64,000 bases of DNA from Calothrix sp. NIES-4101 (GCA_004296455.1 AP018280.1:6932794-6996793), one strand, 5' to 3'; positions 9,143-18,290 are shown, numbered from the stretch's first letter. The notes: generated by a model from the letters alone, not told the origin. Made by a program: numbers and translations.

Positions 9143-9562
9143 ATGGCAACAACACAAGATGTTAAAAACTATTTAGCTTATTGGTTTCAACTTGGCAGAA
9201 AAGTTGTGACTAATGATGGGGTGACGGCAATTTTACCCCATGAGATTTTCAGGAGCGATCGCTATAGTCCAGAGTTTGAAGAATGCTGGCAAAAAATCAT
9301 CGCCAATGCTAGCAATTATCACCTGGAAGGGACGCATCAAACAATTGGCGAACTTCTGCAAGCAGAATGGGAAATGCATCCTTGTGCGCGATGTGATATG
9401 CCAGTACCCATGCGGAATATTGGTATGCCGCCATTGGTATGCCCCTGTCACGACTTAATTGGTTGGCCCAATACTGAAATACCCGCACCGCGAGGCCCCA
9501 TAAATAACCAAAATCAACTCGTCGCCATTCGCGATCGCCTGAAAAATTTACCAGTTTCCTAA
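9143..9562 (+). CDS. Conserved hypothetical protein with Cys-rich motif
   Basis: A 139-residue protein without signal peptide or membrane helix. It has a C-terminal half with CARCDMPVPM followed by CPCHDLIGWP, a Cys/His set (CxxC...CxCH) that could bind zinc or an Fe-S cluster. I do not know a function. The start ATG at 9143 follows a region with no strong Shine-Dalgarno. It lies between P450 and RNase Z on the same strand, with gaps of 190 and 247 bp, so separate transcription is likely. Confidence 0.65.
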   Translation: MATTQDVKNYLAYWFQLGRKVVTNDGVTAILPHEIFRSDRYSPEFEECWQKIIANASNYHLEGTHQTIGELLQAEWEMHPCARCDMPVPMRNIGMPPLVCPCHDLIGWPNTEIPAPRGPINNQNQLVAIRDRLKNLPVS

Positions 9563-9809
9563 AATTTAAACTTCGATTCAGAATCAACAGTTAAAAATCA
9601 TCATATTTTGATATGAATACTAAGTATTTTAGTAGTATCTGTATCATGTTTTGGTCAGGGTGCAGTCATTAGTACCTTACTTTTTTATCGATTTTGTATA
9701 GAAATTAAGTTCAGATTCTCAAGTTTTATATCCTCTACCTCTTCCCGTTCCATGCCACTATAGAGAAGAGAAGGTGATAATTGAGCAAACAAAAGGCAGA
9801 TAGAAGGCT

Positions 9810-10778
9810 GTGCAGATAACATTTCTAGGGACGAGTTCCGGTGTACCTACGCGATCGCGCAATGTGTCAAGTGTTGCCCTGAGGTTACCTCAAAGGGCGG
9901 AATTATGGCTGTTGGATTGCGGCGAGGGTACGCAGCATCAAATACTCAGAAGCGAACTCAAAGTCAGTCAGCTGTCCCGGATTTTTATCACTCACATGCA
10001 TGGCGACCACATTTTTGGTTTAATGGGATTGCTGGCTAGTTGTGGCTTGGCTGGAAATGTAGACCGAGTTGATATCTACGGGCCCGCAGGATTAAATGAC
10101 TATCTCCAAGCTTGTTCTCGTTACTCCCACACCCATTTTTCTTACCCAGTTAAAGTTCATACAGTCAAGCCTGGTATAATTTACGAGGATGACGAATACA
10201 CGGTAGTTTGCAATCAATTACACCACCGGGTTACAGCTTTTGGTTACCGCATTGTTGAAAAAGACCGCACTGGACGTTTTGATGTCGAAAAAGCCAAAGC
10301 CATGCAAATACCCCCTGGGCGAGTTTATGGACAACTCAAACGCGGTGAAACTGTCACCCTTAATGATGGACGAGTAATTCATGGTAGTGAACTTTGTGGG
10401 CCAACGGAAATCGGACGTAAAATCGCCTACTGTACGGATACAGTCTACTGTGATACTGCTGTGGAATTAGCCGAGGATGCAGATGTTCTCATCCATGAAG
10501 CCACTTTTGCACACCAAGACTCGGAAATGGCATTTCAACGCTTGCACTCTACCACCACAATGGCGGCACAAACGGCTTTGGTAGCAGGGGCACACCGCCT
10601 AATTATGACCCATTTTAGCCCTCGTTATGCCCCTGGAAATGCGATCGAACTCAAAGATTTATTGCAAGAGGCGCGGGCAATTTTTCCCAAAACGGAAATG
10701 GCATACGACTTTATGAATTATGAAGTGCCCCGACGACGGGCAAAAGAATTAAGTGCGGTAAGCTCGGTAAATAGTTAA
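9810..10778 (+). CDS. rnz: Ribonuclease Z (tRNA 3' processing endonuclease)
   Basis: A 322-residue metallo-beta-lactamase protein of the short RNase Z type, which cuts the 3' trailer from tRNA precursors. The zinc motif HMHGDH is at residues 62-67, after MQITFLGTSSGVPT at the N-terminus. Downstream ligands appear in the HEATF and THFSPRY motifs, as in the ElaC family. The length is typical. The start is GTG at 9810, which gives the canonical N-terminus. Its stop overlaps the convergent pentapeptide gene by 4 bp. Confidence 0.95.
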   Translation: MQITFLGTSSGVPTRSRNVSSVALRLPQRAELWLLDCGEGTQHQILRSELKVSQLSRIFITHMHGDHIFGLMGLLASCGLAGNVDRVDIYGPAGLNDYLQACSRYSHTHFSYPVKVHTVKPGIIYEDDEYTVVCNQLHHRVTAFGYRIVEKDRTGRFDVEKAKAMQIPPGRVYGQLKRGETVTLNDGRVIHGSELCGPTEIGRKIAYCTDTVYCDTAVELAEDADVLIHEATFAHQDSEMAFQRLHSTTTMAAQTALVAGAHRLIMTHFSPRYAPGNAIELKDLLQEARAIFPKTEMAYDFMNYEVPRRRAKELSAVSSVNS

Positions 10779-11143
10779 AAAATTTGCATCTTGTGACTTT
10801 TGGGATCGAAACCACGCGAAAACTTCGTACTGGCATCGTAGATTGCATCAGTTAAGTTTGCACCATACAACTTAGTATAGTGGAGTCGTGCGCCGCGCAA
10901 GTTAGCTTGCATCAAGTTCGCTCCACTCAAATTAGCTCTTGTCAGATTTGCCCGTGCCAAATTTGTATTACTCAAATTAGCTCCCCACAATCTCGCTTGA
11001 GCTAAATTAACTTCTGTTAAATCTGCTCCCCAAAGATTAATTCCCGGTAGGTAAGCAGCGATTAATTTTTTTTGACTTAAATCAACTGCTGGGAAATTAC
11101 GTTCTCCGGCAGCATAACGTCGTATCAATTCATCAACATCCAT
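10775..11143 (-). CDS. Pentapeptide repeat protein
   Basis: A 122-residue protein. From about residue 25 it consists of A(D/N)Lxx pentapeptides (for example ANLSNTNLARANLTRANLSG), which fold as a right-handed quadrilateral beta helix. The N-terminal ~25 residues (DVDELIRRYAAGERNFPAVD) are a short helical cap common in cyanobacterial members. No signal peptide is seen, so it is probably cytoplasmic. Functions in this family are diverse. It is convergent with rnz, their 3' ends overlapping by 4 bp. Confidence 0.9.
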   Translation of the reverse strand: MDVDELIRRYAAGERNFPAVDLSQKKLIAAYLPGINLWGADLTEVNLAQARLWGANLSNTNLARANLTRANLSGANLMQANLRGARLHYTKLYGANLTDAIYDASTKFSRGFDPKSHKMQIF

Positions 11144-11626
11144 AAATTTGAGATTTTGGATTTTCTACTTTAAATTCTAGCGAAAAAAGTTTTTTAAGAA
11201 TACGAAAACTCTATAAAATTAAGTTTTTTGAATTATAGTATTTTTCAATTTGAGAATTACTCATACAAATGTAGAAATGTAGCAATTAGCAAATAAACGC
11301 ATTATCGTGTGTAGGCTTGATAGTTTTCCTTCCCATCCTTTGACTTCTAACTACTGAATTGCACTGTATTACATGTCATCCCAATTCACAATTCGTAATT
11401 CGCAATACGCAATTAATAAATCCAGGTCTGACAAAGGTTGTAGAACTTGAATCTGTTTCAGGATTTTCGTGAAATGTTATCAGCTAGAGAACTTAAACCT
11501 TATGCCTCGTCATGCCTCTACAAATTTGCAAAGAATTTTAACAGACAATTAGCATCATACTGTGTTATCTAATAGACTCGGAGTTTAAGTTTAATCAACT
11601 TTAAGCACTAGTTAGGAGTAATTGAT
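11144..11626. other. Intergenic region upstream of the ketoacyl synthase gene
   Basis: 483 bp between the divergent pentapeptide gene and the KAS III gene. A GTTAGGAGTAATT ribosome site ends it. No open frame or clear hairpin is supported. Confidence 0.5.
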
Positions 11627-12658
11627 TTGCAACAACCACAAAATCAACGAAAAATTAAAATTATCTCTACCGGGAAATATCTACCAAAAAAGAAAGTTAC
11701 AGCAGCAGAATTAGGAAAAACTATTGGTGTCAGTGCTGAATGGATAGAGAAAAAATCAGGTGTATTAGTGAGGCATTTTGTTGATGGGGAAACAGCATCG
11801 CTAATGGGTGCATTTGCCGCCAAAAATGCTCTTGAAGAAGCAGGTTTATCAATTCAAGACATCGACTGTATTGTCAGTACCAGTGGAATTCCCGAACAAG
11901 CAATTCCCTGTAATGCTGCCTTAATTCAAGAACAACTAGGTGCAACTAATCTAGGAATTCCCGCATTTGATATTAACTCAACCTGTTTAAGTTTTATTAC
12001 TGGTTTAGATACAATCTCTTATTTAGTTGTAGCAGGTAGATACAAGCGAGTTTTGTTAGTCGCTACCGAGGTTTCTAGCCATGGAATCAACTGGAAAGAT
12101 AAAGAAAGTTCAACATTATTTGGTGATGGTGCCGCAGCAGTAATTATTACTCAATCTGATGATGGCAAACATAATAATAATGCTCCTCAAAGTAGCTCCC
12201 ACATCATCAATTCATGTATCGAAACTTATAGTAAAGGGGCACATATGACGGAATGTATTGGCGGAGGAAATAAATACCATCCTCGTGAATATGGCAAAAA
12301 TCCCGAAAAATTCTTATTTAGAATGGATGGAAGGGCTGTTTTTCGCTTATCATCACAAATTTTGCCGGGATTTGTCGAGCGATTATTAGCACCAACAGGG
12401 TTAAAAATAGCCGACTTAAAAATGGTAATTCCCCACCAAGCTAGTCTGATGGCAGTGCGTTTACTTAGCAAACAATTGGGTATACCCCCAGAAAAAGTCA
12501 TGATTATTGCCCATAATCATGGTAATGCAGTTGCTGCATCAGTACCAATGGCATTACATGAAGCGATCGCACAGTGTAAAATTAAACGTGGTGATAAAAT
12601 CATGCTATTGGGGACATCCGCAGGTTTTTCTGTAGGGGGAATAATTCTTGAATATTAA
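11627..12658 (+). CDS. 3-Oxoacyl-ACP synthase III-like enzyme (KAS III fold)
   Basis: A 343-residue thiolase-fold protein. The Cys-His-Asn triad of KAS III is complete: Cys120 (INSTCLSF), His270 (IPHQAS) and Asn300 (HNHGNAVAASVP). The C-terminal GTSAGFSVGGIILEY also fits. KAS III enzymes condense acyl-CoA with malonyl-ACP, and some relatives make esters or amides in natural-product pathways. Its coupling to an ATP-grasp gene and distance from plsX or other fatty-acid genes suggest a specialised paralogue, not housekeeping fabH. The start is TTG at 11627, supported by AGGAG about nine bases upstream. It overlaps the next gene by 11 bp. Confidence 0.85.
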   Translation: MQQPQNQRKIKIISTGKYLPKKKVTAAELGKTIGVSAEWIEKKSGVLVRHFVDGETASLMGAFAAKNALEEAGLSIQDIDCIVSTSGIPEQAIPCNAALIQEQLGATNLGIPAFDINSTCLSFITGLDTISYLVVAGRYKRVLLVATEVSSHGINWKDKESSTLFGDGAAAVIITQSDDGKHNNNAPQSSSHIINSCIETYSKGAHMTECIGGGNKYHPREYGKNPEKFLFRMDGRAVFRLSSQILPGFVERLLAPTGLKIADLKMVIPHQASLMAVRLLSKQLGIPPEKVMIIAHNHGNAVAASVPMALHEAIAQCKIKRGDKIMLLGTSAGFSVGGIILEY

Positions 12659-13850
12659 TTTGAATAATCAACTAATTAAGAATATTCTACTTACCGGAGG
12701 ACGTGCACCAGTTACTTTAGAATTAGCAAGATTTTTTGCTGTTGCTGGTTATCAAGTTTTTGTAGCTGATAGTATTAAGCATCATCTATGTACAAATTCA
12801 AGATATGTATTGAAAAACTTTTTAGTTCCTCAGCCAAGATATAATCCCACAGATTATATTCGAGCATTATTAGAAATAGTAAAACAGGAACATATTCATT
12901 TATTAATTCCGACTTGTGAAGAAATTTTTTATATTTCCCATGGACTTGCAGAACTGAATAAATATTGCCAAGTTTTTGCAGAACCAATTCATATACTGAA
13001 TAAATTACATAATAAATGGGAGTTTATTTGCCAAGTTAAAAAAATAGAGTTAGTAACACCACAAACTTGGCTAGTAAAATCAAAAGAAGATATATTTGAT
13101 ATTTTACAATCATCAAACTCTTTTCATAAATTAATTCTTAAACCTGTTTATTCGCGTTTTGCTAGTAATATACATATTTTATCTCCAGAAAATTATCAGC
13201 TAAGTGTTAAAGCGATCGAAAAAATTAAAATTAGCGAAAATAAAAGTTGGGTTTTACAAGAATTTATTCCCGGAAAACATTATTCTAGTTATAGTATTGT
13301 ACATCAAGGTAAAATTACGGCACATGCTGTATACCCAACGGTATTTACTGCTGGCAAAGGTTCTTGTATATATTTTGAGGCTGTAAATCATCCACAAATT
13401 TTACAATGGGTAAAAAGATTTGTGGAATCTCTAGAATTTACTGGGCAAATTGCATTTGATTTTATCGAGACTAATGATATTTTATATCCTTTAGAATGTA
13501 ATCCACGAGCAATTAGCGCAATTCATATTTTTCAAGTATCAGATAAATTAGAAACAGCTTTTTTGAATACAACTAGCGAAATTATTCAACCTCAGATTCA
13601 TCAAAAGGCTATGATTTCAATGGCTATGCTTATCTATGGCTTACCTGATGCAATTAGATATCATCAATTACGTCAGTGGTTGATGATATTTTTTAGCACT
13701 GAAGATGTTATTTTTCGCCTATCTGATATAATGCCATTTTTCAGTATTTTTATTGTTCTCTGGCAATCATTATTAATGAGTTTCAAAACGGGTTTAAGTC
13801 TCATTCAAGTTTCTACGCAAGATATTGAATGGGATGGAGAAAATATATAG
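12648..13850 (+). CDS. ATP-grasp ligase
   Basis: A 400-residue protein. An N-terminal Rossmann-like part (ILLTGGRAPVTLELARFF) precedes an ATP-grasp domain with KLILKPVYSRF, VLQEFIPGKHYSSYS and the metal-binding stretch AFDFIETN...PLECNPRA. ATP-grasp ligases activate a carboxylate as acyl phosphate and join it to an amine, thiol or hydroxyl. The C-terminal ~60 residues contain a hydrophobic segment (FFSIFIVLWQSLLM) that may contact the membrane. It starts at TTG 12648 within the end of the KAS III gene, so translation is probably coupled. Substrates are unknown. Confidence 0.85.
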   Translation: MNINLNNQLIKNILLTGGRAPVTLELARFFAVAGYQVFVADSIKHHLCTNSRYVLKNFLVPQPRYNPTDYIRALLEIVKQEHIHLLIPTCEEIFYISHGLAELNKYCQVFAEPIHILNKLHNKWEFICQVKKIELVTPQTWLVKSKEDIFDILQSSNSFHKLILKPVYSRFASNIHILSPENYQLSVKAIEKIKISENKSWVLQEFIPGKHYSSYSIVHQGKITAHAVYPTVFTAGKGSCIYFEAVNHPQILQWVKRFVESLEFTGQIAFDFIETNDILYPLECNPRAISAIHIFQVSDKLETAFLNTTSEIIQPQIHQKAMISMAMLIYGLPDAIRYHQLRQWLMIFFSTEDVIFRLSDIMPFFSIFIVLWQSLLMSFKTGLSLIQVSTQDIEWDGENI

Positions 13851-13921
13851 TGACTTATGATTGCTAGAAAAAATTAATAATTCAGAATTCAAAATCAATT
13901 TTGAGAGTATTTAAAAATCTC

Positions 13922-13952
13922 ACCTCTCTGTATGAGAAGTTGACAGGGAGGT
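13922..13952 (+). terminator. Hairpin after the ATP-grasp gene
   Basis: ACCTCTCTGT pairs with ACAGGGAGGT (one G-U) around an 11-nt loop, 72 bp after the ATP-grasp stop. No T-tract follows, so intrinsic termination is uncertain. It separates the KAS III/ATP-grasp pair from the Rieske gene. Confidence 0.35.
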
Positions 13953-14148
13953 TAACAGATACTTGTCTAATTCATATATAATTCAATTCTTATTTCTAAG
14001 TATTAACACCTGATTTTTCTCAAAAATAATCAAATAATTATGAAGGAAAATTATTTGTAAGACGCATTTCGACTATGCTCAATGTCACTATTGAATGAGC
14101 ATCTGCTTTGCTTTAATTCTACTCAGCTACTTAGAAGACTAGAAAACA

Positions 14149-15195
14149 ATGAAAAATTATATATATAGCGATTGGTATATTGTTTGTACTTCCCGTGAAT
14201 TAAAACATCAGCCAATTGCACGAACTGTTTTAGAAATACCTTTAGTATTATTTCGAGGAAGTAATAAAAAACCTATTGCATTATTAGATAAATGCCCACA
14301 TCGAAATGTACCTCTATCTCAAGGGTGGGTGAGAGAGAATCAAATCATTTGTAGATATCATGGCTGGAAATTTGATGCAGATGGTATTTGTCAGGAAATT
14401 CCGGGGTTATGTAATGCGACAAATAATAGCAAAAATAATCATAAACTAAACGCTGTTTCTTATCCTGTAATTGAACAAGATAATTTTATTTGGGTGTATT
14501 GTCAATTGAATGAAGAACCCAAAACACAGCCTTTTAAATTTCCATTAATTAATGAATCTAATTTTTCCACTTTTTACTGGCAGGCAAGAGGAATTAAAGC
14601 AGCTTCGGTTAATATTGTAGAAAACTTTTTAGATGCAACTCATACCCACTTTGTTCATGCTGGGTTAATCAGAAATCAAAACCGTAAAAATGTTAATGTA
14701 CAAATTACTCGTAATGCCAAAATGGTAGAAGCTATGTATTTAGGCGAACAAAATATTTCCGGCTTAATCTATCAATTATTAGCTCCAGGATGTCAAGAAA
14801 TTGTTTCGATTGGTAGATTTATTTTACCTAGTATAGCTCAACTAGAATATCGTACAGATAAAGAAGGATATAAATTATTGATTTCCCTATTTTTAACACC
14901 AATTTCTGAAAATTTAACCAAGTTGTATGCTGTTGTGACTTTTCACTGGGGTTTACCTAACTGGCTGGGTAAACTGATTGCAATCCCTCTATTCTATATA
15001 GCAGTACAGCAAGATACAAAAATATTAGAATTACAAGCAACAAATATTAAAAAGTTTGCTGGAGAAGATTTCGCTTCCACAGCAATTGATGTTATAAAAC
15101 CACATATTTCCTATTTGCAAAAACAATATATATCTAATCATTGTAATAATGACAAAGATGAAATTTTTGTTAAAAGCATAATTATAAAAATTTAA
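14149..15195 (+). CDS. Rieske non-haem iron oxygenase
   Basis: A 348-residue alpha-subunit-type oxygenase. The Rieske [2Fe-2S] ligands are Cys49-x-His51 (CPHRN) and Cys68-x2-His71 (CRYHGW) with 16 residues between His51 and Cys68. The mononuclear iron motif follows in ENFLDATHTHFVH (Asp162, His165, His170). Such enzymes hydroxylate, demethylate or desaturate with electrons from a reductase not encoded here. The short length and single-gene layout fit the pheophorbide/vanillate/cholesterol oxygenase side of the family. It lies 298 bp after the ATP-grasp gene on the same strand; whether it belongs to the same pathway is inference. Confidence 0.88.
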   Translation: MKNYIYSDWYIVCTSRELKHQPIARTVLEIPLVLFRGSNKKPIALLDKCPHRNVPLSQGWVRENQIICRYHGWKFDADGICQEIPGLCNATNNSKNNHKLNAVSYPVIEQDNFIWVYCQLNEEPKTQPFKFPLINESNFSTFYWQARGIKAASVNIVENFLDATHTHFVHAGLIRNQNRKNVNVQITRNAKMVEAMYLGEQNISGLIYQLLAPGCQEIVSIGRFILPSIAQLEYRTDKEGYKLLISLFLTPISENLTKLYAVVTFHWGLPNWLGKLIAIPLFYIAVQQDTKILELQATNIKKFAGEDFASTAIDVIKPHISYLQKQYISNHCNNDKDEIFVKSIIIKI

Positions 15196-15214
15196 AAAAA
15201 AACATGTTTTTTTT
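15193..15214 (+). terminator. A/T palindrome after the Rieske gene
   Basis: A run of A, then CATG, then a run of T forms a near-perfect palindrome right at the Rieske stop codon. The T-run of eight makes an intrinsic terminator plausible although the stem is A-T only. Confidence 0.4.
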
Positions 15215-15414
15215 ACTTCATCTTTTGAGATTATTATATTTTCATTTCCACTAGATAATTGTTCAATTTGTAGTTATGTAAATATTTGTTTAAGCTTGAA
15301 TAGAATGTCTAGTTATACAAAAAAACTTGTAAACAAACTAATTAATTATGTGGGGCTTCGCATTAAAATAGTATTAGAAAGTATAATAGCAAATAAGCTA
15401 AGTGAGTTAAGGGT

Positions 15415-16032
15415 ATGAAAGATAGACTACTTTTAGAAGCATTTTTAGAAAATGGAGAGGTATGTGTAGATGCATTGATATCAAACGATTTCGTTAAAGA
15501 TATTCCAGTCTTTGGAACTATTATCAAGGCTTACAAAGCATTTGATAATTTCAAAGATAAGTTGTTTCTCGCAAAGATTTCGCGTTTTATTGAAGAGCTT
15601 GCTTCAGTACAACCTGAGGTTCAAGAAGCAATTGTAGAAAAAATGAGAAATCATCCTGATGAAGCCAAAAAAGTTGGAGAAGTTGTACTCTTCGCTATAG
15701 ATAAAGCATCTGATTTAGAAAAACCAGAAATCATTGCAAAAATCTTTCTTGCTTATATAAGTAACCAGATAAACTGTAGCGAGCTTAGACGTATGACTGA
15801 AGCAGTTAATCTAGTATTCGTGGATGATTTGAAGACTTTGATTAATGAACGTGGTATTGCGAGCAAATCACAACACATATACCTAAAATGTTTGGTTAGT
15901 ACTGGTTTAACTGAAGTTGTGGCTGGAAAGACTGTTAATGAAGGAGGAGAACTCTACTTTGAGATAACTGAATTTGGACGCAAGTTTTTAAAAGCGTATC
16001 AGTATGGGAGTACACTAGTTAGTCATTGTTAA
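15415..16032 (+). CDS. Hypothetical accessory protein
   Basis: A 205-residue protein I cannot assign. The N-terminal part (residues ~25-60: KDIPVFGTIIKAYKAFDNFKDK) has a Gly/Pro-containing hydrophobic hairpin that could touch a membrane. A long helical middle and a C-terminal part resembling a winged-helix (LKCLVSTGLTEVV...YFEITEFGRKFLKAY) follow. The last segment looks like wHTH domains with a terminal T(E/D)xG motif. It has its own ribosome site (AAGGGT) and sits alone between the Rieske gene and tetR. Stand-alone genes of this look often occur in accessory or defence contexts, which is only a guess here. Confidence 0.6.
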   Translation: MKDRLLLEAFLENGEVCVDALISNDFVKDIPVFGTIIKAYKAFDNFKDKLFLAKISRFIEELASVQPEVQEAIVEKMRNHPDEAKKVGEVVLFAIDKASDLEKPEIIAKIFLAYISNQINCSELRRMTEAVNLVFVDDLKTLINERGIASKSQHIYLKCLVSTGLTEVVAGKTVNEGGELYFEITEFGRKFLKAYQYGSTLVSHC

Positions 16033-16162
16033 CGAAATACTAACTAATTCAAAAAATCGCCAAAATATCTGATTGACAGCTTTTGATTCTATATTCTCTA
16101 TTTTTTATACTAGGTTTTTTCTCCGTTCTTAGCATCGTAATTTATTAGAATAAAATTAAATT

Positions 16163-16780
16163 TTAATCCATCCCCTGCAAAAGATGGTGCATTAAACAAT
16201 CCACCATCCGCTCGCTTGCCATTGGTATAATTTCTTTACCGTACAACATTTCCTGAGTCATCATAAAATGTACCATTGATCCAATCACCATTCGTACTGT
16301 CGCTTCTGTGTCGGGTATGTTTAGCTCTGGGTGTCTATCTAAATATTTGCCAACAATTTCTAGCGTCGGTGTCATAATGTCATGAATCCAAGCCTTTGCT
16401 AGTTCCGGAAACCTCCCCGACTCCCCAATTAATACCCTGACAAACGCTTGGTGTTCGCGATCGCTTATCATTTTATTTAGGGCTTTAGTGATGACAATTC
16501 GTAGCACCACCGCAGGTTCTCCTTCCAATGGCACAGTTGCAAAGGTATCCCGAAATTTTTCTTCCGCTAGCTGACGTATAAGTGCTTTAAATAACCCTTC
16601 TTTATCTTTGAAGTGACTGTACACAGTTGCTTTTGACACACCTGCCCGTGATGCCACTTTATCCATACTTGTCCCCGCATAGCCATGCTTGAGAAATTCC
16701 TGCATAGCTCCTGTGAGGATTTTTTCAATTTTTTCTGCTGTACTTTCCCGTTCTGTTTCACTCACTTTTATATGTGCCAT
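16163..16780 (-). CDS. TetR-family transcriptional regulator
   Basis: A 205-residue repressor-type protein. The N-terminal helix-turn-helix is at residues ~20-66 (TGAMQEFLKHGYAGTSMDKV then RAGVSKATVYSHFKDKEGLF). The C-terminal ligand domain resembles the AefR-like group. It is divergent from devB, with 151 bp between starts. That gap holds a palindrome CTAAAC-N6-GTTTAG lying inside a TTGACA-N17-TAGTTT promoter for devB. The simplest model is that it represses the adjacent exporter and perhaps itself. The inducer is unknown. Confidence 0.92.
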   Translation of the reverse strand: MAHIKVSETERESTAEKIEKILTGAMQEFLKHGYAGTSMDKVASRAGVSKATVYSHFKDKEGLFKALIRQLAEEKFRDTFATVPLEGEPAVVLRIVITKALNKMISDREHQAFVRVLIGESGRFPELAKAWIHDIMTPTLEIVGKYLDRHPELNIPDTEATVRMVIGSMVHFMMTQEMLYGKEIIPMASERMVDCLMHHLLQGMD

Positions 16781-16842
16781 TTTTGAAGTTTTTTTGTACT
16801 ATCACATAGAGTAATAGCTGTAATAAGTATAATTATTTTCAA

Positions 16843-16871
16843 TTGACATTCTAAACTAGTCGGTTTAGTTT
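16843..16871 (+). promoter_or_regulatory. Sigma-70-type promoter of the devB operon
   Basis: A consensus -35 TTGACA (16843-16848) is followed after 17 bp by TAGTTT (16866-16871), which fits the cyanobacterial TAnnnT -10 rule. It points toward devB, whose ATG is at 16932. Confidence 0.55.
16851..16868. promoter_or_regulatory. Probable TetR operator
   Basis: CTAAAC-N6-GTTTAG is an inverted repeat between the -35 and -10 elements of the devB promoter. A further half-like copy CGGTTTAG lies at 16902-16909, matching CGGTTTAG at 16861-16868. Position and symmetry fit steric repression by the divergent TetR protein. Confidence 0.6.
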
Positions 16872-16931
16872 AGTGATATTGTAAAACAAAATAAAACCCA
16901 ACGGTTTAGTCATCTAACCACAAGTGGTGTT

Positions 16932-18242
16932 ATGCTGCCAACTCCGAAATTAGAAGAATCTTCTGCGCCTCAACCCAATTCCCGTCCACCATCTGCTATT
17001 TTGTTCATTGTTGCGGCGTTGTTAGTAGGTGGTATTGGCATTTTTGTAGTCAACCGAATGCGAGCAGCAAATGCTCCACCAAAGCCAGCACCATTAGTGA
17101 GTGTACCAGAAGTTAAAACCGTAACTGCCTTGGGAAGGCTGGAACCGCAGGGTGAAGTCATTAAGTTATCCGCACCAACATCAAATCAAGGTAGTCGTGT
17201 TGAACAACTTTTAGTCAAAGAAGGCGATCGCGTCACCAAAGGACAGATAATAGCAATTATGGAAAATCGCGATCGTTTGCAAGCATCTTTAAAAGAGGCT
17301 GAAAGGAAAGTGGCTGTAGCCAAAGCCCAGCTAGAGCAAGTCAAAGCAGGAGCGAAAAAAGGTGAACTAACAGCACGCAGTGCAGATATAAACCGTTTAC
17401 AAACCGAATTAACGGGTGATGTAAACACACAACAAGCTACCATTGCTAGACTAACAGCCGAACTGCAAGGACAAAAACAAGCTCTACAAGCCACTGTTGC
17501 CCGCATCGCAGCAGAACGACGCAATGCTCAAATAGAAGTGCAGCGCTATGAAAACTTATATAAGGAAGGTGTAATTTCCAGCCAAGAAGTTGATAGACGC
17601 AGATTAAGCGCCGAAACCTCTACTCAGCAACTTCTTGAAAGCCAAGCTACTCAAAATCGCACTATCGCCACCTTAGAGCAACAAATAAGAGAAGCCAAAG
17701 CCAATCTCAACAAAACAGTTGGGAGTATGCAGCAGCAGATTAAACAAGCTCAAGGCACATTCGCACAAACCGCCGAAGTTCGTCCTACCGATATTGCCGC
17801 CGCCGCAGCAGAAATCAATAGCGCTCAAGCAACTGTAGAACGTATTCGTGCTGAACTTGCCCTAGCATACATCCGTGCACCGAAGACTGGACGTGTTTTA
17901 AAAATTAATACCCGTGCCGGGGAAACAGTGGCTAATGAGGGGATTCTCGATTTTGGGGAAACTAATCAAATGTATGCGGTAGCCGAAGTTTATCAAAGTG
18001 ATGTGAGTAAGGTAAAACAAGGGCAAAAGGTACGCATAACTAGCGATTCTTTACCACAGGAATTGCAGGGAACAGTCGATTGGGTTGGCTATCAAGTTCA
18101 GCGTCAGAATATCATTAATAGTGATCCGTCAAGTAATATTGATTCACGTATTGTCGAAGTACATGTACGTTTAGATAACGAATCGAGTGAACAAGCAAGT
18201 AAATTTACTAATCTACAAATACAAGCAGTAATTGACATTTAG
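16932..18242 (+). CDS. devB: DevB-type membrane fusion protein of an ABC exporter
   Basis: A 436-residue HlyD-family periplasmic adaptor. One N-terminal transmembrane helix (about 24-43, ILFIVAALLVGGIGIFVV) is followed by a lipoyl/barrel-sandwich half. A long alpha-helical coiled-coil hairpin rich in Gln, Ala and Glu spans about residues 110-300, then comes the returning beta domain (AYIRAPKTGRVLKI) and a beta-barrel end. The TALGRLEPQGEV motif is typical of cyanobacterial DevB proteins. With devC and devA downstream it should form an exporter working with a TolC-like channel. In heterocyst formers one paralogue exports envelope glycolipids; several paralogues exist, so the cargo here is unknown. 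Confidence 0.88.
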   Translation: MLPTPKLEESSAPQPNSRPPSAILFIVAALLVGGIGIFVVNRMRAANAPPKPAPLVSVPEVKTVTALGRLEPQGEVIKLSAPTSNQGSRVEQLLVKEGDRVTKGQIIAIMENRDRLQASLKEAERKVAVAKAQLEQVKAGAKKGELTARSADINRLQTELTGDVNTQQATIARLTAELQGQKQALQATVARIAAERRNAQIEVQRYENLYKEGVISSQEVDRRRLSAETSTQQLLESQATQNRTIATLEQQIREAKANLNKTVGSMQQQIKQAQGTFAQTAEVRPTDIAAAAAEINSAQATVERIRAELALAYIRAPKTGRVLKINTRAGETVANEGILDFGETNQMYAVAEVYQSDVSKVKQGQKVRITSDSLPQELQGTVDWVGYQVQRQNIINSDPSSNIDSRIVEVHVRLDNESSEQASKFTNLQIQAVIDI

Positions 18243-18290
18243 TTGTTGATTTAATAGCTGAGGTACACAATATTACAATTGGAGTGAAAA

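Noticed and set aside
8959-9165. 68-codon open frame after the P450 gene
   Set aside because: Overlaps the start of the better-supported gene at 9143 and has low-complexity composition.
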